Positions 34,313 through 45,641 are shown, counted from the stretch's first letter. The stretch is 64,000 nucleotides of DNA from Notamacropus eugenii (GCF_028372415.1 NC_092874.1:114720744-114784743); one strand, 5' to 3'. Program-made: numbers and translations. The notes: a model not told the origin generated them from the letters alone.

Positions 34313-34450
34313 ATGTTTTAGGGAGATAATAAGAGCATCTACCTCCCAGATTTGTTCGGAGAAACAAATGAGATAATAATTGGAAAGCATTTAGTAGAGC
34401 AACTTGTACACAGTAAACATTATGTAAATGTTAGATATTATTATTAATCA
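34313..34450 (+). mobile_element. MIR 3' half, sense
   Basis: AGATAATAAGAGCATCTACCTCCCAG, AATGAGATAATAATTGGAAAGC, CACAGTAAACATTATGTAAATGTTAG. Confidence 0.85.
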
Positions 34451-34754
34451 AGCAGGGAGAGTTGGTGACCAAAACAACACTGATACAAAAGTCATTTGAA
34501 AAATCTTACAAAGAAGAATGATGGATGATTATGAGCAGCACAACTTCATAAAGCAGAGAGAAGCAGTGAAGAGCCAACTAAAAAAAAAGACCATTATGAG
34601 GGTATTCAAGGGTCAAGATGTAAAGAGAATAACAAACAGAAGAAAAATTTAAAAAGATGTGTAAGGGTTTTTATAACAAAATATTTTCACCATCAGGGAA
34701 ACAAAGCAGTCACATTTGGACTCTAATATTATCAAATCAGATATATAAATTGAT
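34451..34754. other. Unassigned A-rich spacer
   Basis: Purine/A-rich and possibly LINE-derived, but no motif is secure. Confidence 0.4.
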
Positions 34755-35150
34755 AAGTCAATAATCATTTATTAAGCCCTCAGTAAGTGCTGATCAATGT
34801 GCCAAGCACTGGGGGTAGAAAAGGCAAAAACATTTCCTGCCATCAATGACTTCACATTCTAAAAGGAGAAACAGACATAGAAATAATTAGGTACATTCAA
34901 GATACATGCTGAAGATAACCTTAGAAAGAAAGGCACAAGCAGCTGAGGGGGACCAGAAAAGGCCTATGGAAGGTGACATTTGAGATGAGGCTTGAAGGGA
35001 ACCGGAGACATCCTGGGAGGCAGTGAGAGGGACAAAGCATTTTAGGCATGGAAGACAGCCGGGACAAAGTTACAGAGGTGGAAGGTGGAGTGTCATGCCA
35101 GAAACAGCCTGCAGAGAGGGAGCTGACCACTGTGGGGTCCAGGTTTCAAT
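34755..35150 (-). mobile_element. L2-clade LINE 3' UTR, antisense
   Basis: CAATAATCATTTATTAAGCCCTC, TGCCAAGCACTGGGGGTAG, TGAGATGAGGCTTGAAGGGAACC, GGCATGGAAGACAGCCGGGAC, GGTGGAGTGTCATGCCAG. Same block as 43.56-43.85 kb. Confidence 0.88.
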
Positions 35151-35317
35151 GTTATTGCTCCATTCAGGAACATCTACACCATACAAAACTACTTTTTTTC
35201 CACTACTTAACCACTGATCCTCACCACTTTTCCCCCAGGGAAATTTTTCTATTTGGACATAATCTTTATAAACTCTCACTTAACCATCTCTTTAAAAAAG
35301 AGTGTTTAGAAAGTATT

Positions 35318-35540
35318 AGGAGCAGCTAGGTGGCACCATAGACCACCAGGTCTGGAGTCTGGAAGACCTGGGTTCAAACTCAGCCTCAGCCACTTACTAG
35401 CTGTGTGACCCTGGGCAAGTCACTTAATCCTGTTTGTCTCAGTTTCCTCATTTGTAAAATGAGCTGGAGAAGGAACCCTAAATAGGGCATGAAGAATGGG
35501 ACACCACTTAAACGACTGAACAACAACAAAGAAAGAAAAT
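35318..35540 (+). mobile_element. Marsupial SINE, sense
   Basis: AGCAGCTAGGTGGCACCATAG head, GGAAGACCTGGGTTCAAACTC, TAGCTGTGTGACCCTGGGCAAG, GAGCTGGAGAAGGAACCC, and tail CTTAAACGACTGAACAACAAC. A 20-bp internal deletion in the GGCAAACC region. Confidence 0.96.
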
Positions 35541-36058
35541 GTTAATTCTTAATGTAAATAGCAGTTCTCTTTAAGTCAGACAACTACGAACAACCACAAC
35601 TAAATTAGTCATGAACTAAACCAGCCAGTTAATCACTCACGCTAGTGAGTGGCGTCCAATGAAAATTGAGTTCACAGCAATGTGGCTCCCACTAACAGGG
35701 AAACAAAAGGAGCTAAGAAGCATCTCTGTTTCTCCTTCGCTATCCAGAGGTGGTAGCAGGGAGCAACAAGTGGTACTGGATGTCCCTGAAGCCCTTGGTC
35801 CATGAAATCAGTTATCTGACCAATTAGGAATGGCTCAGCTGAAGTCCTCTGTTATCTAACTACTTCTAATTGCCAGGATTCCACCTATGCTGTTTTTTAT
35901 TCTCCCCTCTCTTCAGCTCTTCTGAAGTTCCTCTTTTTTCTCCACACAAGTGAGGTATTGCTCTACTTTGCTGACAAGTTCCAAATCCCCAAATGTATAA
36001 CTCAGATCATTTTCTCTCCAAAACTCTGTAAATCCCATCTGAAAGCTTTGTTTCTTCA
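35541..36058. other. Unassigned spacer
   Basis: Nothing recognised. A short exact-arm palindrome CACTCACGCTAGTGAGTG lies near 35,635. Confidence 0.5.
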
Positions 36059-36085
36059 TATATATATAATATATATATATATATT
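36059..36085. repeat. (TA)n microsatellite
   Basis: TATATATA run with one AA interruption. Confidence 0.95.
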
Positions 36086-36114
36086 AGGAGGGAATGTGGA
36101 TTATTAGGCACCTG

Positions 36115-37240
36115 TGCCAAGCTCTTTTTAAAAAAATATTTGATTTTTTCCCCAATTACATGTAAAACCAATTTCTGATAGTTTTTTAAAAAAAATTTTG
36201 AATTTCAGATTCTCTCCCTCCTTCCCTTACCTCCCTCATTCAGAAGGCAAGCAATTTGGTATAGTTTATACATGTGTAGTCATGTAAAACATATTTCCAT
36301 GTTATGTTGTGAAAGAAAACAGACAAAATCCCCGAAGAAAAATAAAGGAAAAGTATGCTTTGGTCTGCATTTGGACTCCATTAGTTCTTTCTCTGGAGAT
36401 GGAGAGCATTTTTTATCATAAATCCTTTAGTATTGTCTTGGATCATTGTATTGCTGAGAATAGCTAAGTCATTTACAGTTGAACATCACACAATTTTGCT
36501 GCTGTTATATACAATATTCTCTTGGTTCTTCTCATTCTACATTGTGTCAGTTCATGTAGGTCTTTCCAGATTTTTCTGAGAGCATCCTACTTATCATTTC
36601 TTATAGCACAATAGTATTCCATCACAACCATATACCATAATTTGTTCAGCCATTACCTAATTGATGGACATCCACTCAATTTCCAATTCTTTGCTACCAT
36701 TAAAAGAGCTGCTATAACTATTTTTGTAGATAAAGGTCCTTCTCCTTTTTGTTTTTTATCTCTTTTCAAGACAGACTTACTAGTGGTATTGCTTGGTCAA
36801 AGGGTATGAATGATTTTATAGCCTTTGGGCATAATTCCAAATTGCTCTCCAGATGGATGAATCAATATGTGTGTGTTCATCCTTCATTGCCAAAGAAGAC
36901 CATGCCATCAAGAGAAATAATGACATGACTTGCACTTGACTTTATTTTGAGTGAGGGAGGGCTGTGCAGGTCACCAGTCTCACTTCTCCTCCAGAGCCAT
37001 ATGACCCAGGATGAGGCAGTTGGGGTTAAGTGACTTGCCCAAGGTCACACAGCTAGTGAGTATCAAGTGTCTGAGGTGAGATTTGAACTCAGGTCCTTCT
37101 GACTCCTGCACTGGCGCTCTATCCACTGCACCACCTAGCTGCCTCATGAATCAATATATGACTTCATATGAATTAGTGTTTCAATTTTCACAAATTCCTC
37201 CAACATTTGTCATTTTCCTTTTCTGTCATATTAGTCACTT
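36115..37240 (-). mobile_element. Marsupial L1 3' UTR, antisense, split by a SINE
   Basis: Long well-preserved antisense L1 3' UTR: CCCAATTACATGTAAAACCAATTT, GAAGGCAAGCAATTTGGTATAG, TCTTTCTCTGGAGATGGAGAGC, GATCATTGTATTGCTGAGAATAGC, CTTATAGCACAATAGTATTCC, TGGTATTGCTTGGTCAAAGGG, CAAATTGCTCTCCAGATGG. It continues after the SINE (37,147-37,240) with TTTTCACAAATTCCTCCAACATTTG. Confidence 0.95.
36872..37146 (-). mobile_element. RTE-tailed marsupial SINE (Mar1-like), antisense
   Basis: Starts with TTCATCCTTCATTGCCAAAGAAGACC, an RTE-like tail, then GGGAGGGCTGTGCAGGTCACC, CTTGCCCAAGGTCACACAGC, and ends CTCTATCCACTGCACCACCTAGCTGCC. It inserted in the L1 3' UTR with a near-exact duplication: TGAATCAATATGTG (36,858-36,871) and TGAATCAATATATG (37,147-37,160). 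Confidence 0.96.
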
Positions 37241-37412
37241 TAATAGGTTGTGCTAAGTTCTTTACAAACAGTATCTCATTCAGTCTTCACACAACAACCC
37301 TGCAAAGTAGATGCTATTATGATCCTCATTTTACAGTTGAGGAAACTGAGGCAGCAGAAGTTAAGTGACTTGCCCAGGGTCATACAATTAATAAGTATCT
37401 GAAGCTGGATTT
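37241..37412 (-). mobile_element. MIR-type SINE, antisense
   Basis: AGTATCTCATTCAGTCTTCACAC, CATTTTACAGTTGAGGAAACTGAGGC, GACTTGCCCAGGGTCATACAATTAATAAG, GAAGCTGGATTT. Head absent. Confidence 0.9.
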
Positions 37413-37419
37413 GCAAGTG

Positions 37420-37600
37420 TCTGTTACTGCAAGAAACTGAAAACAACCTAAATGTTCAACGATAGTATAACATTTAACTAAATTGTAGTATACCAGTGTA
37501 ATAGAATAGTATAATAAAGATTTAAAGAAATATAGAAATATTGTTACAAAATGTAAAGCCAAAAATCTGATCTAAATAATGAAGTATTTACTACAATATC
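37420..37600 (+). mobile_element. L1 3' UTR fragment, sense
   Basis: AAACAACCTAAATGTTCAACGATAG, CTAAATTGTAGTATACC and GTAATAGAATAGTATAATAAAG match the sense L1 block that is usually AATTGTGGTATATGAATG-like. Confidence 0.7.
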
Positions 37601-37854
37601 TAAGAGGAAAAGTAAATGAGAATGAATGGAAAAATAATCCTAATTGAGTTTCAGAGGGAGTGACTGAAGAGTTATGATATTTTATGCCTTGAAATTAACT
37701 CATTTAAATATAATTAACTGCAAAGTAGTTTTTTTATTAATACAGGAATTAAAAAAAAAAGCTTTGTGATTTCCTGTGTGTGGGAAAGTACAAGAGTTTT
37801 CTCTACCAACAAAGACTGCAACCTGTCTATTACTTAGCGGATAAAACCTGGATA

Positions 37855-37975
37855 AAACCAGTCATACAGAAGTTAAATAATTTGCCTTGAGTTACAGCTA
37901 ATGATAGAGGTAGAATGTGAAGCCAAATCTTCCCAATTTTAAACCCAACATTCACTATCCCATCCTGTCTCACAA
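37855..37975 (-). mobile_element. MIR-type SINE remnant, antisense
   Basis: GAAGTTAAATAATTTGCCTTGAGTTACAGC and TAGAATGTGAAGCCAAATCTTCCC follow MIR order. Weak. Confidence 0.6.
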
Positions 37976-38149
37976 ATGATATTTAATTGTTCCAATAAAC
38001 CATTTAATAATTTCAAGAATCAAGACAAATTCAAAGCTTGACTTGAATTTTCTCAATATCCTAGAATGTACTATTGGAGCTGTTTTGATAAAATTTAGAA
38101 AAAAGTGATGACCACAAAGAATGAGAATAGTCACGTTAGGGTAAGAGGC

Positions 38150-38340
38150 AGTACTGAACGAAGGAAGAAAACCAGACAAACTGGATTTGGAGCCAGAGGG
38201 CTTAGATTTGGACTCATCTCAGCTATGACAACCCATATGACTTTGGCAAGTCACTCAGCTTCACTGGGCCTCAGTTCTTTATCTGTAAAATGTATGAGTG
38301 GACTATATGACCTCTAAGGTCTCCTCCAGTTCCGGAGCCA
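38150..38340 (+). mobile_element. MIR-type SINE, sense
   Basis: CAAACTGGATTTGGAGCCAGAGGGC, TTTGGCAAGTCACTCAGCTTCACTGGGCCTCAG, ATCTGTAAAATG, GACTATATGACCTCTAAGGTC. Confidence 0.85.
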
Positions 38341-38394
38341 TAAGCCTTACTTTCTTTTATAGCAGGTTGCTGGAATGGTGGAACAGGAGAATTC

Positions 38395-38960
38395 TACACA
38401 TAGAGCTTGCCTGGGTTTCACCAAAGCTTTTGACAAAGTTTCTCATATTCTCAAAATGCTTCATTCCTTCATTGTTTTTTCTTTGTGGCTAACCAAACTA
38501 GAGGGCAGCTAGGTGACAGAATGGCTAGAATGCCAGGCCTAGAGTCAGGAAGTCACTCATCTTCCTGAGTTCAAATTCAGTTGTGTGACCCCCTGGGCAA
38601 GTCACTTAACTTGATTTGCCTCAGTTTCCTCATCTGTCAAATGAGGTGGAGAAGGAAATGGGAAACCACTCTAGTATCTTTACCAAGAAAACCCCTAATG
38701 GGGTCATGAAGAATCAGACATGATTGTAATGAATGAACAACAACTAAAGTGAGGTAGAGGGTAGACTAGCTAACACTCCAGTAAGGCAGAACTAGAACTA
38801 ATTCAGTGCTGGGCTCCCCAAAATTGTCACCGCTGGCTCATTGTCAGCTTGGAGAAGGGTCTTAAGGAGAGTGCTCCAGGGATTGGTCCCTGGCCCTGTT
38901 CTGTTTAACAGATTCATCAGGGACTTGGATGAAAGCTAAGGTGGCATGGTTATCAAATTT
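38395..38960 (+). mobile_element. L3/CR1-type LINE RT fragment, sense, split by a SINE
   Basis: Left part encodes F-T-K-A-F-D-K-V-S-H (the DFSKAFDKVSH block of CR1-clade RT). Right part (38,750-38,960) has TGTCAGCTTGGAGAAGGGTC, GTCCCTGGCCCTGTTCTGTTTAAC and GACTTGGATGAAAG, the GPVLFN and NDLDE region. Confidence 0.85.
38498..38748 (+). mobile_element. Marsupial SINE nested in L3
   Basis: GGCAGCTAGGTGACAGAATGG head, CACTCATCTTCCTGAGTTC, TTTCCTCATCTGTCAAATGAGG, CCCCTAATGGGGTCATGAAG, AATGAATGAACAACAAC tail. Confidence 0.95.
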
Positions 38961-41395
38961 GCATATTCAGTTCAATTTAACAAATATTTATTAATTAAAG
39001 AGTAAACGTGGAGCGCTACATGTTGAATACTGTTGAAGCACTGGGGATACAAATACAAGAATGAAGACAATCTCTACTCTCATTACACTTACATTCTAAT
39101 AGGGAGGTATCATACATGTAAGGTAGTGGTGACCAAGAAGAGGTATTTTGATTTGGGACGTTATAAGAATGGCAAATGAGGCCACAAGGAAGTAGGTTGA
39201 CACTTTCCTGCCCTTAGCAATGGTAGTATTGATTTAATTGTGGTACAAGAACTGAAAAGGAGGGAGGGAGGGACTGCAGAGCAAGAATGAATTGAAAGAA
39301 GATGGAAAGTAAAGCATGACAGAGCCAGCCTAGATAGACTGGACTACATGAGGCCCCAGTCTGGAATTCTGGAGCTGACAGGATTATGTCCTTAAGGATC
39401 TTGTCAGGTCAGGGCAGCAAGGCAGCTAGCAGGACGGGCAGGGAGTAAATGCATCTGTTAAGTGCTAAGCACAGTGGTGGATACAAAGAAAAAAATGAAA
39501 ATAATCCCTCAAAAATAATTTTTAAAAAGTGAAAATAACCCTCAAGGACCTTACCTTGTGCTGTGGATGGGGCAAGAAAGAAACATGTCAATAGGTAGAT
39601 CAATATTGAATAGAAACCATATCAATATAGTGTAATGAGGTATACCAACAACTGGAGGAAGCAGGAAGGGCATCCTGGAGGGAGCAAGGAACTCCAAGGT
39701 AGAGGTGAAGAGGCAGAATAGTCTGGGAAGGAGGGCAGAAGCAGAAAATGGAAGGCTGTGCATATGGAACACAGAAGACATCAGATTGCCTAGAATGCAC
39801 AGCATGTGGAAGGGGAATGAGAGGAAGTCATGCGTAAGATGGACAGCTAGGCAACCTGGAGTAGGGAAAGCTTGGATTCAAATCAGGCAAGACACTAGCT
39901 GCAAGTCACTTAACCCTGTTTGCCTCAGTTTCTTCATCTGTAGAATGAGCTGGACAAGGAAATTGTAACTACTCCAGTATCTTTACCAAGGAAGCACCAA
40001 ATGGGGTCACAAATAGTCAGGCATGACTGATCAATGACAAAATAAAAGATGCAAAATAAGTCTAGAAATAGAGGTTGGAACCAAATTGTGAAGGGCTTTA
40101 AATACCAAACAGAAGCACTCATCTTTTATACTAGAGGCCAGTAAGGAGCCAGTGAAGCCTTTGGAGCAAGAGAGTGACATACATGATCAGATCTCTGCCT
40201 CAGGAATATTCCTTTGGCAACTCTGTGGATTATGAATTGGAGAGAGGAAGAGTGATGGACATAGGGAGACAAGTTAAAAGGCTATTATAATAGTCATTTT
40301 TGTGTGAAGGATGATGAAGGCCTGAATTAGGATGGTGACTTTGATAGCAGAGAGAAAAGGGTAGATGCACTTGCACGCCTGGATAACTAGAAGAATGGTA
40401 GTGCTCTAGACAGAAATATGGCTATTACAAGGAAGGGTATATTTAAAGGGAAAGGTGATAAGTTCCATTTTGCACATGTTGAATTTTAGTTGTCTCTGCA
40501 GGGTCATCTAGGTGAGGATATCTAGTAGGCAGGTGATATGGCACTAGAGCTCATAAGAGAGATGAGGGTGGGATGCTTAAATTTGGGAACTGTCTGCATA
40601 GAGATGATAGTTGAACCCATGCGAGCTAATGAAATCACTAAGAATGATAGCAGAGAGACACGGACAGAGAGAACAGCACCCAAGACATATAGAGAATGTA
40701 AAAGGCTAAGGGACAGGAATGTCAAGCAAACCTAGGGAAGAGACGTATCTAGAAGAAGGGGCTGGACAACAGTGACAATACTACAAAGAGATCAAGAAGA
40801 GATTGATGATACCTGAGAAAAGATCACTGGAGTTAGTAACAGATCACTAGGCATCCTAGAGCAATTTCAATCAAGTGGTAGAGTTGGAAGCCAGACCGCA
40901 AAGAAATTCACAAGGGGTAGATAAGAAAGTGGAGGTGATGTCTTGAGGAGTGTAGACAACTTTTTCAAAAAGTTTAGCTGTCAAAGTGAAGAGAATTGAA
41001 GTTTAAAGGGATAATAGGATCCAGGGTTTTTTAAGGATGGGGAGACTGTAGGCAGCAAGGAGTCATTAGATAAGAAGATTGAAAATTAGGGAGAGGGTAT
41101 GACAAGCTCCCAGAGAAAACAGAAGATTGGGTTAAGAGCAAAAATAGAATTAGGGACTTGACACAGGGAAGGACCACTTCTTCCTCTGAGATTTGAGCAA
41201 AGGAGAGAGAATAGGGATTGACATAGAGGGGATTGAAGATATAGAATTGGTGACAACAGGAAGCCTATACTGAATGGCCTCAATTTTTCGGTGAAGTATA
41301 ATTTAAGACCTTTGCTGAGAAGTAGGGGAAGAGCATAATGTAGAAAGCTTAAGAAAAGAAGTTTGGAGTAGACATTGTGAGAAGCCAATCAGGGA
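38961..41395 (-). mobile_element. L2-clade LINE 3' half, antisense, split by a SINE
   Basis: From low to high coordinates: 3' UTR (AAATATTTATTAATTAAAG, GCACTGGGGATACAAATAC, ACACTTACATTCTAATAGG), then the antisense C-terminal ORF2 (TGTGAAGGGCTTTAAATACC, CCAGTAAGGAGCCAGTGAAGC, TTTTGCACATGTTGAATTTTAG, GTCTGCATAGAGATGATAGTTGAACCCATG), then the antisense RT (GAGTTGGAAGCCAGACCGC, GGTTTTTTAAGGATGGGGAGAC). The run at 40,600-41,395 diverges from other L2 copies here, so it may be another L2 subfamily. No intact frame. Confidence 0.82.
39838..40045 (+). mobile_element. Marsupial SINE nested in L2
   Basis: GGACAGCTAGGCAACCTGG head, CAAGTCACTTAACCCTGTTTGCCTCAG, AATGAGCTGGACAAGG, CACCAAATGGGGTCAC, GGCATGACTGATCAATGAC tail. 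Internal deletion in the head. Confidence 0.9.
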
Positions 41396-41564
41396 AGAGT
41401 AAAAAAAAAATTAGTATGTAGCTGAGGTTCCTGTTGACATTGTATAACTTAAGTTTATAGTAGACATAGTAGTTAGCACAGTGGTGGAAAATCTTCTAGC
41501 AATACACAAGTAGGAGTAGAAAAGGAAATGGTGAGAGTGATCCAGGGTTGTGTTTTGGAAAGAG

Positions 41565-41990
41565 ATGATCACCATAATGTAAAGGAAAGTAATTTTGTAA
41601 GACTTCAGAATTCTGATTAATGCAACCACTCAGTAACCAATTATGACCTCAGAAGAATGATGAAGAATGCCTTTCAATCTAGGCAGAAAGATGGGCTAGA
41701 GGTAGAGAATGAGATTCGTATCTTCAGACATGATCAATGTGTTTATTTGTTTTCCTTGACTATACTTATTTGTTATGATATATATTTCTTCTGTTGGAGA
41801 AGTGGGAAGTGGGAGTAGTGAGTTATTGGGATGCAAAAAAAGAAAGGAAGAAACAAGCAAACAAAAGAGCATCAATTAAGATTTTAAAATATACAGAACA
41901 GTTCAAAGGGGGACAAAAATCAAGATGATTTTCTTACTACCTTATTAAATTTAATATACATTTAAAAAATCATGCTGTACTAATGTATAA
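41565..41990 (+). mobile_element. L1 3' UTR end, sense
   Basis: TAATGTAAAGGAAAGTAATTTTGTAAGACTTCAG, ACCTCAGAAGAATGATGAAGAATGCC, TTCAGACATGATCAATGTG, TTCCTTGACTATAC, with an A-rich end. Parallel to the 3' UTR of the HAL1-like element at 19.8-20.0 kb. Confidence 0.85.
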
Positions 41991-43447
41991 AAGTTCAGTT
42001 TCATATGCAATCATCTTTTTAGGTATTATTTGTGCAGTAACAGTTGGACTGAAGTACACCCCATGGAAAATGCACTGAGTTGACCTGGCTGCTTTCAGGT
42101 TGCCACATGTGGTTCACTGCTGAAGGACTTGAGTGCTTTAGGATAATAAAGCAAAACCTGGCTGCTCTCTGGGTCCTCTATTAGTGTGGGAAGCTGAGTC
42201 AGAGATTATTGGCTGCCAATCCAGGGGTAGTTGCCCATTGAGTGAACTTTAAAAGGAGTAACCCCACTTCTCTATTCATCTGCTGAGCATGTTAGAATTG
42301 CCGAAATCTATCCCTGAAGGGTTGGTCGACCCTGGGAGTACGATGTCTGTGACTACATGGCAGCTAATGCAGGGATTGAGTTATGAGTGGAACCTGGGCC
42401 CGTCAGCCTTTTCTGCTTGCTTTGTTTCCTAAACATAGACCAAATGGCGAAAAAAGAAGATGGGTTATTTCCAGCCTCAAGAGGCAGCATCATGAATTAG
42501 GGAGTGTGGAGCTCCTAGGCTTCTCAGTCAGAGCTGACTGGAAGCAGGAGGAGTTTCTGTAGCAGAGAGGATGACCCCCAGCACAAGGATGAATCCAACA
42601 CCTGACCTGGCTTGCCAACGCAGGAACCTCTAGGGAATTATTTGGACAGTGTAGAGTTCAAATGAAGATGAAATGCTGACTCAACTACCTGAAAAATGAC
42701 TCATGCTTGATGTTTTAAGTATCAGTCTCCTGGGAAAGTATGGCAGGCATTCTAAGTTATTACTGGTACTTGTTTAACTTTTGTAAATGCATACGTATAA
42801 GTCTCTTGTATATTGTAATCATATCTTGTATGTGGAGGAAATAAGTAACTGTCATTCATTTATATTCTATAATGTGTAACTTTGGGGAGACCCTAGGCAT
42901 GAACTAAACCAAAACCTAGAGTTGTGATTTCCCCAGGGGCTTCAAGGTAACAGGGTAAAGAACCAAAGGGTACAAGATAAAATGCCTGGGTCTTTTTTCC
43001 TACAGGTCAGTCCTCTAGAAATGAACCTGGATCATCTGGGCAGGGTCCAGAGCTTGAGTGCAGAGGGTGAGGGCCAGCACCCCAGGTCCACTGGGTCTAG
43101 CAATAGTTCTGTTTGTACTATTACATTTGTGTATTGAAATGTTAATATCTGCGAATGATTATGTTTGTTCATAACCAAAAAGAAAAAAAATTAACAGAAA
43201 GGAATGAAAGAACAAGGGAAGAACTTGTGAGGTGGAGAACAGTAAGAAGATCAAAATTTCAAAAGCAAACAAAACCAGAGCAGAGGTGATGGCTTGAAAA
43301 AGCAGGCAAGTAGGTGGATGACCGAATCAGGATTCAAATGTTGGCATAAATTTAAGACTGAAATTAAAGAGATGAACATTAAGTCATAAACAGGACTTCA
43401 AAAACTCAAGCACAAGAACAAGAGGGGGAAGACATAGCTGGAGGGGC
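41991..43447. other. Unassigned; promoter-like/LTR-like block
   Basis: 42,170-42,300 combines GGCTGCCAATCC (a CCAAT box context, 42,211), and CTTTAAAAGGAG (42,248) about 35 bp later. The whole 42.06-43.19 kb is GC-richer than average and has no open frame. It may be an old LTR or a unique regulatory segment; no terminal repeats were found. Confidence 0.3.
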
Positions 43448-43561
43448 TCATAGTTCTGAAGCTGAAAGGCACTTCTCAGAGGGCTTTTAGTCCAACCCTT
43501 TTATTTCCAGATGAGGAAACTGAAGCTCAGGGAGGGTGAGTGACTCGCCCAAAGTCAGAGA
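43448..43561 (-). mobile_element. MIR-related SINE, antisense
   Basis: GCTTTTAGTCCAACCC, CAGATGAGGAAACTGAAGCTCAGGG, GTGACTCGCCCAAAGTCAG. Confidence 0.85.
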
Positions 43562-44865
43562 GTCAATTTACAAGTATTTATTATGCTCCTATGATGAAAC
43601 AGAAACAACTATGAACAAACAAGCTATATACAGGATAAAACAGGAAACAATCAACAGAGGGAAGGCACTAGTATTAAGATGGATTAGGAAAGACTTCCTG
43701 TAGAAGGCGAAGTTTTATCTGGGACTTGAAAGAAGCCAGGAAAGCCAGGAGTGGATATAAGGAGGAGGAAGAACATTCCAGGCATGAGAGGGACAACCAG
43801 AGAAGATGCTCAGAGCTGAGAGATGGAGTGTCTTGTTCAATGAACAGCAAGGAAGTGGTGTCCCTGGAGCAAAGAACATGTGGGCTGGAGTTGGGGAGAG
43901 GATGGGAGGGTGAGGTGTGAGAAGACCAGAAAGGGGGTGGGGGTGGGAGTTAGGATTTGTAGGGCTTTGAAGCCAAACAGAGGATCTCATATTTAATTTT
44001 GGAAGTGACAGGGAGCCACTGGGGTTTATTGCATAGAGCAGTGACATGGCTGGACTTGTGGTTTAGGAAAATCACTTTGGTGGTTGAAGGCAGGATAGGC
44101 TGGAGTAGGGAGAGACTTGAGGCAGATAGACCAAATGACAGGCTATTTTAATAGTCCAAGGGGGAGGAGATGAAGACCTATACCATGGTGATGACAGTAT
44201 CAGAGGAGAGAGGTAGGCATATTCAAGAGTTGTTGAAAAGGTGAAATTGACAGACCTTGCAATAGATTGGATGGGAGGTGGGGTGGTGAGAGATAGTGAG
44301 GAGTTGAGGAAAACACCTAAGTTGTGAGCCTGGGGGCCTGGGAGGATGGCGGTGCCCTTGATAATAATATGAAAGTTTGGAAATAGGGAGGGTTTAGGAA
44401 GAATGAGTTCAGTTTTGTACATATTGAGTTTAAGCTGTCTACTGGACATCCAGTTGGAGATATCTAATAGGGAGCTGGAGATAAAGGCTGGAGGTCAGCA
44501 GAGAGGTTAGAGCTGGATAAGTAGATGATGATCATTGAATCCATGGAAGCTGTGAGATCACCAAGTGTAATAGTGGAGAGGAAGAGAAGAAGAGGACCCA
44601 GGACATAGCCTTGTGAAAGACAGAGCAAAGGGGACTAAGGACTAAAACTGAGGCAGGCACCTAGAAGTGAAATAGTAATTACAAATAGCCAGCGCAGCAT
44701 GACAAGTCTAGTCAAATGGGTAGGAAAAGAATCAGGAGAAAGTAATGTTCCAAAAACTTAGAGAGAAGAGAGTATCATGGAGAAGAGGGTCTATTAGTAA
44801 TGTCAAAGTCTGCAGGAGGGTCAGGAGGGATCCTGATTCATCACTGATTAGTTTAGCTTAAGATT
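43562..44865 (-). mobile_element. L2-clade LINE, antisense (3' UTR + ORF2 C-terminal half)
   Basis: The best-kept L2 of the window. The minus frame at 44,449-44,072 starts M-S-S-R-Q-L-K-L-N-M-Y-K-T-E-L-I and contains A-H-N-L-G-V-F-L-N-S-S-L-S, the C-terminal RT block of L2. Upstream (lower coordinates) lies its 3' UTR: CTGGGACTTGAAAGAAGCCAGG, TTCCAGGCATGAGAGGGAC, AGATGGAGTGTCTTG. Within it at 44,657-44,718 a 60-bp stretch resembles L3 instead. Confidence 0.92.
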
Positions 44866-44894
44866 TTAGCCCTTTATAAAGAATTTGAGCCTTC

Positions 44895-45082
44895 CCAAAA
44901 TAGAGTTCACTGCTTTGGAAGGGATTGGTTTTCTCCTCACTTGAGATCTATAAGTGAAAGCTGAATGACCACTCGTTGGGGATGTTATAAAGATGATTCT
45001 TAGTAAGGTAAAGGTTGAACTGGATACCTTCAAGTTCTATGGAAGATCCTTTCCTCTCTAATATTATGAAATTCTATCACCT
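44895..45082 (+). mobile_element. L3/CR1 3' end, sense
   Basis: AAAGCTGAATGACCACTCGTTGGGGATGTTATAAAG, GGTTGAACTGGATACC and TAATATTATGAAATTCTATCAC end as L3 does. Confidence 0.8.
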
Positions 45083-45086
45083 AAAG

Positions 45087-45165
45087 CAGTGGTGGGGAAC
45101 TTGCGGGCTTGAGGTCACTTATGACTGCAGGTTTCTCAATCCTGATCTAAAGATTATAGGGGAAA
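45087..45165 (+). mobile_element. hAT-type terminal repeat remnant
   Basis: CAGTGGTGGGGAACTTGCGG opens a hAT-like 5' end; a related end lies in reverse at 23,050-23,085. Confidence 0.6.
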
Positions 45166-45641
45166 TTTTCATTTCTAACTTGTGAAATTAAATAGCAAAA
45201 GTGGGTGACTTATTTTAATCCTATTTTAGTAATATCATCTTTTGTACCTTATACTGTATTCAAAATAATTTTTGAAATGTTTTGCATTCCCTAAGAATTC
45301 CCTAAGAATAGCAAGCATAAGTTTTGAAAACAAACTATTATTATTGTTAAAAACAAATCCAATTTTCAAGATATATATGGAGGGAGAGGGCTTGTTTCAT
45401 ACCCTACCATTGAATGTAAACAAGACTGAGGTTTCTTGATTGGATCAACTAATCAAATTGTATTAACAAGTCCTAGATACCTCTATCCAATCATTCAGCC
45501 ATCCAGAAGCATAAGCTAGGTTTGAGCAAGCTTTTAATCAATTTGGGAGGAGTGAAGTGCTTCGAGGCATTAGATAAATTAGATGACATTGTAGAGGAAA
45601 AGTATTGGGATTAATCGAATGAATTAGACATACCTTTAGAC
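45166..45641. other. Unassigned spacer
   Basis: AT-rich, nothing recognised. Confidence 0.5.

Noticed and set aside
43726..44047. Open frames on both strands at 43.7-44.05 kb
   Set aside because: Lie within the antisense L2 3' UTR and ORF2; not host genes.
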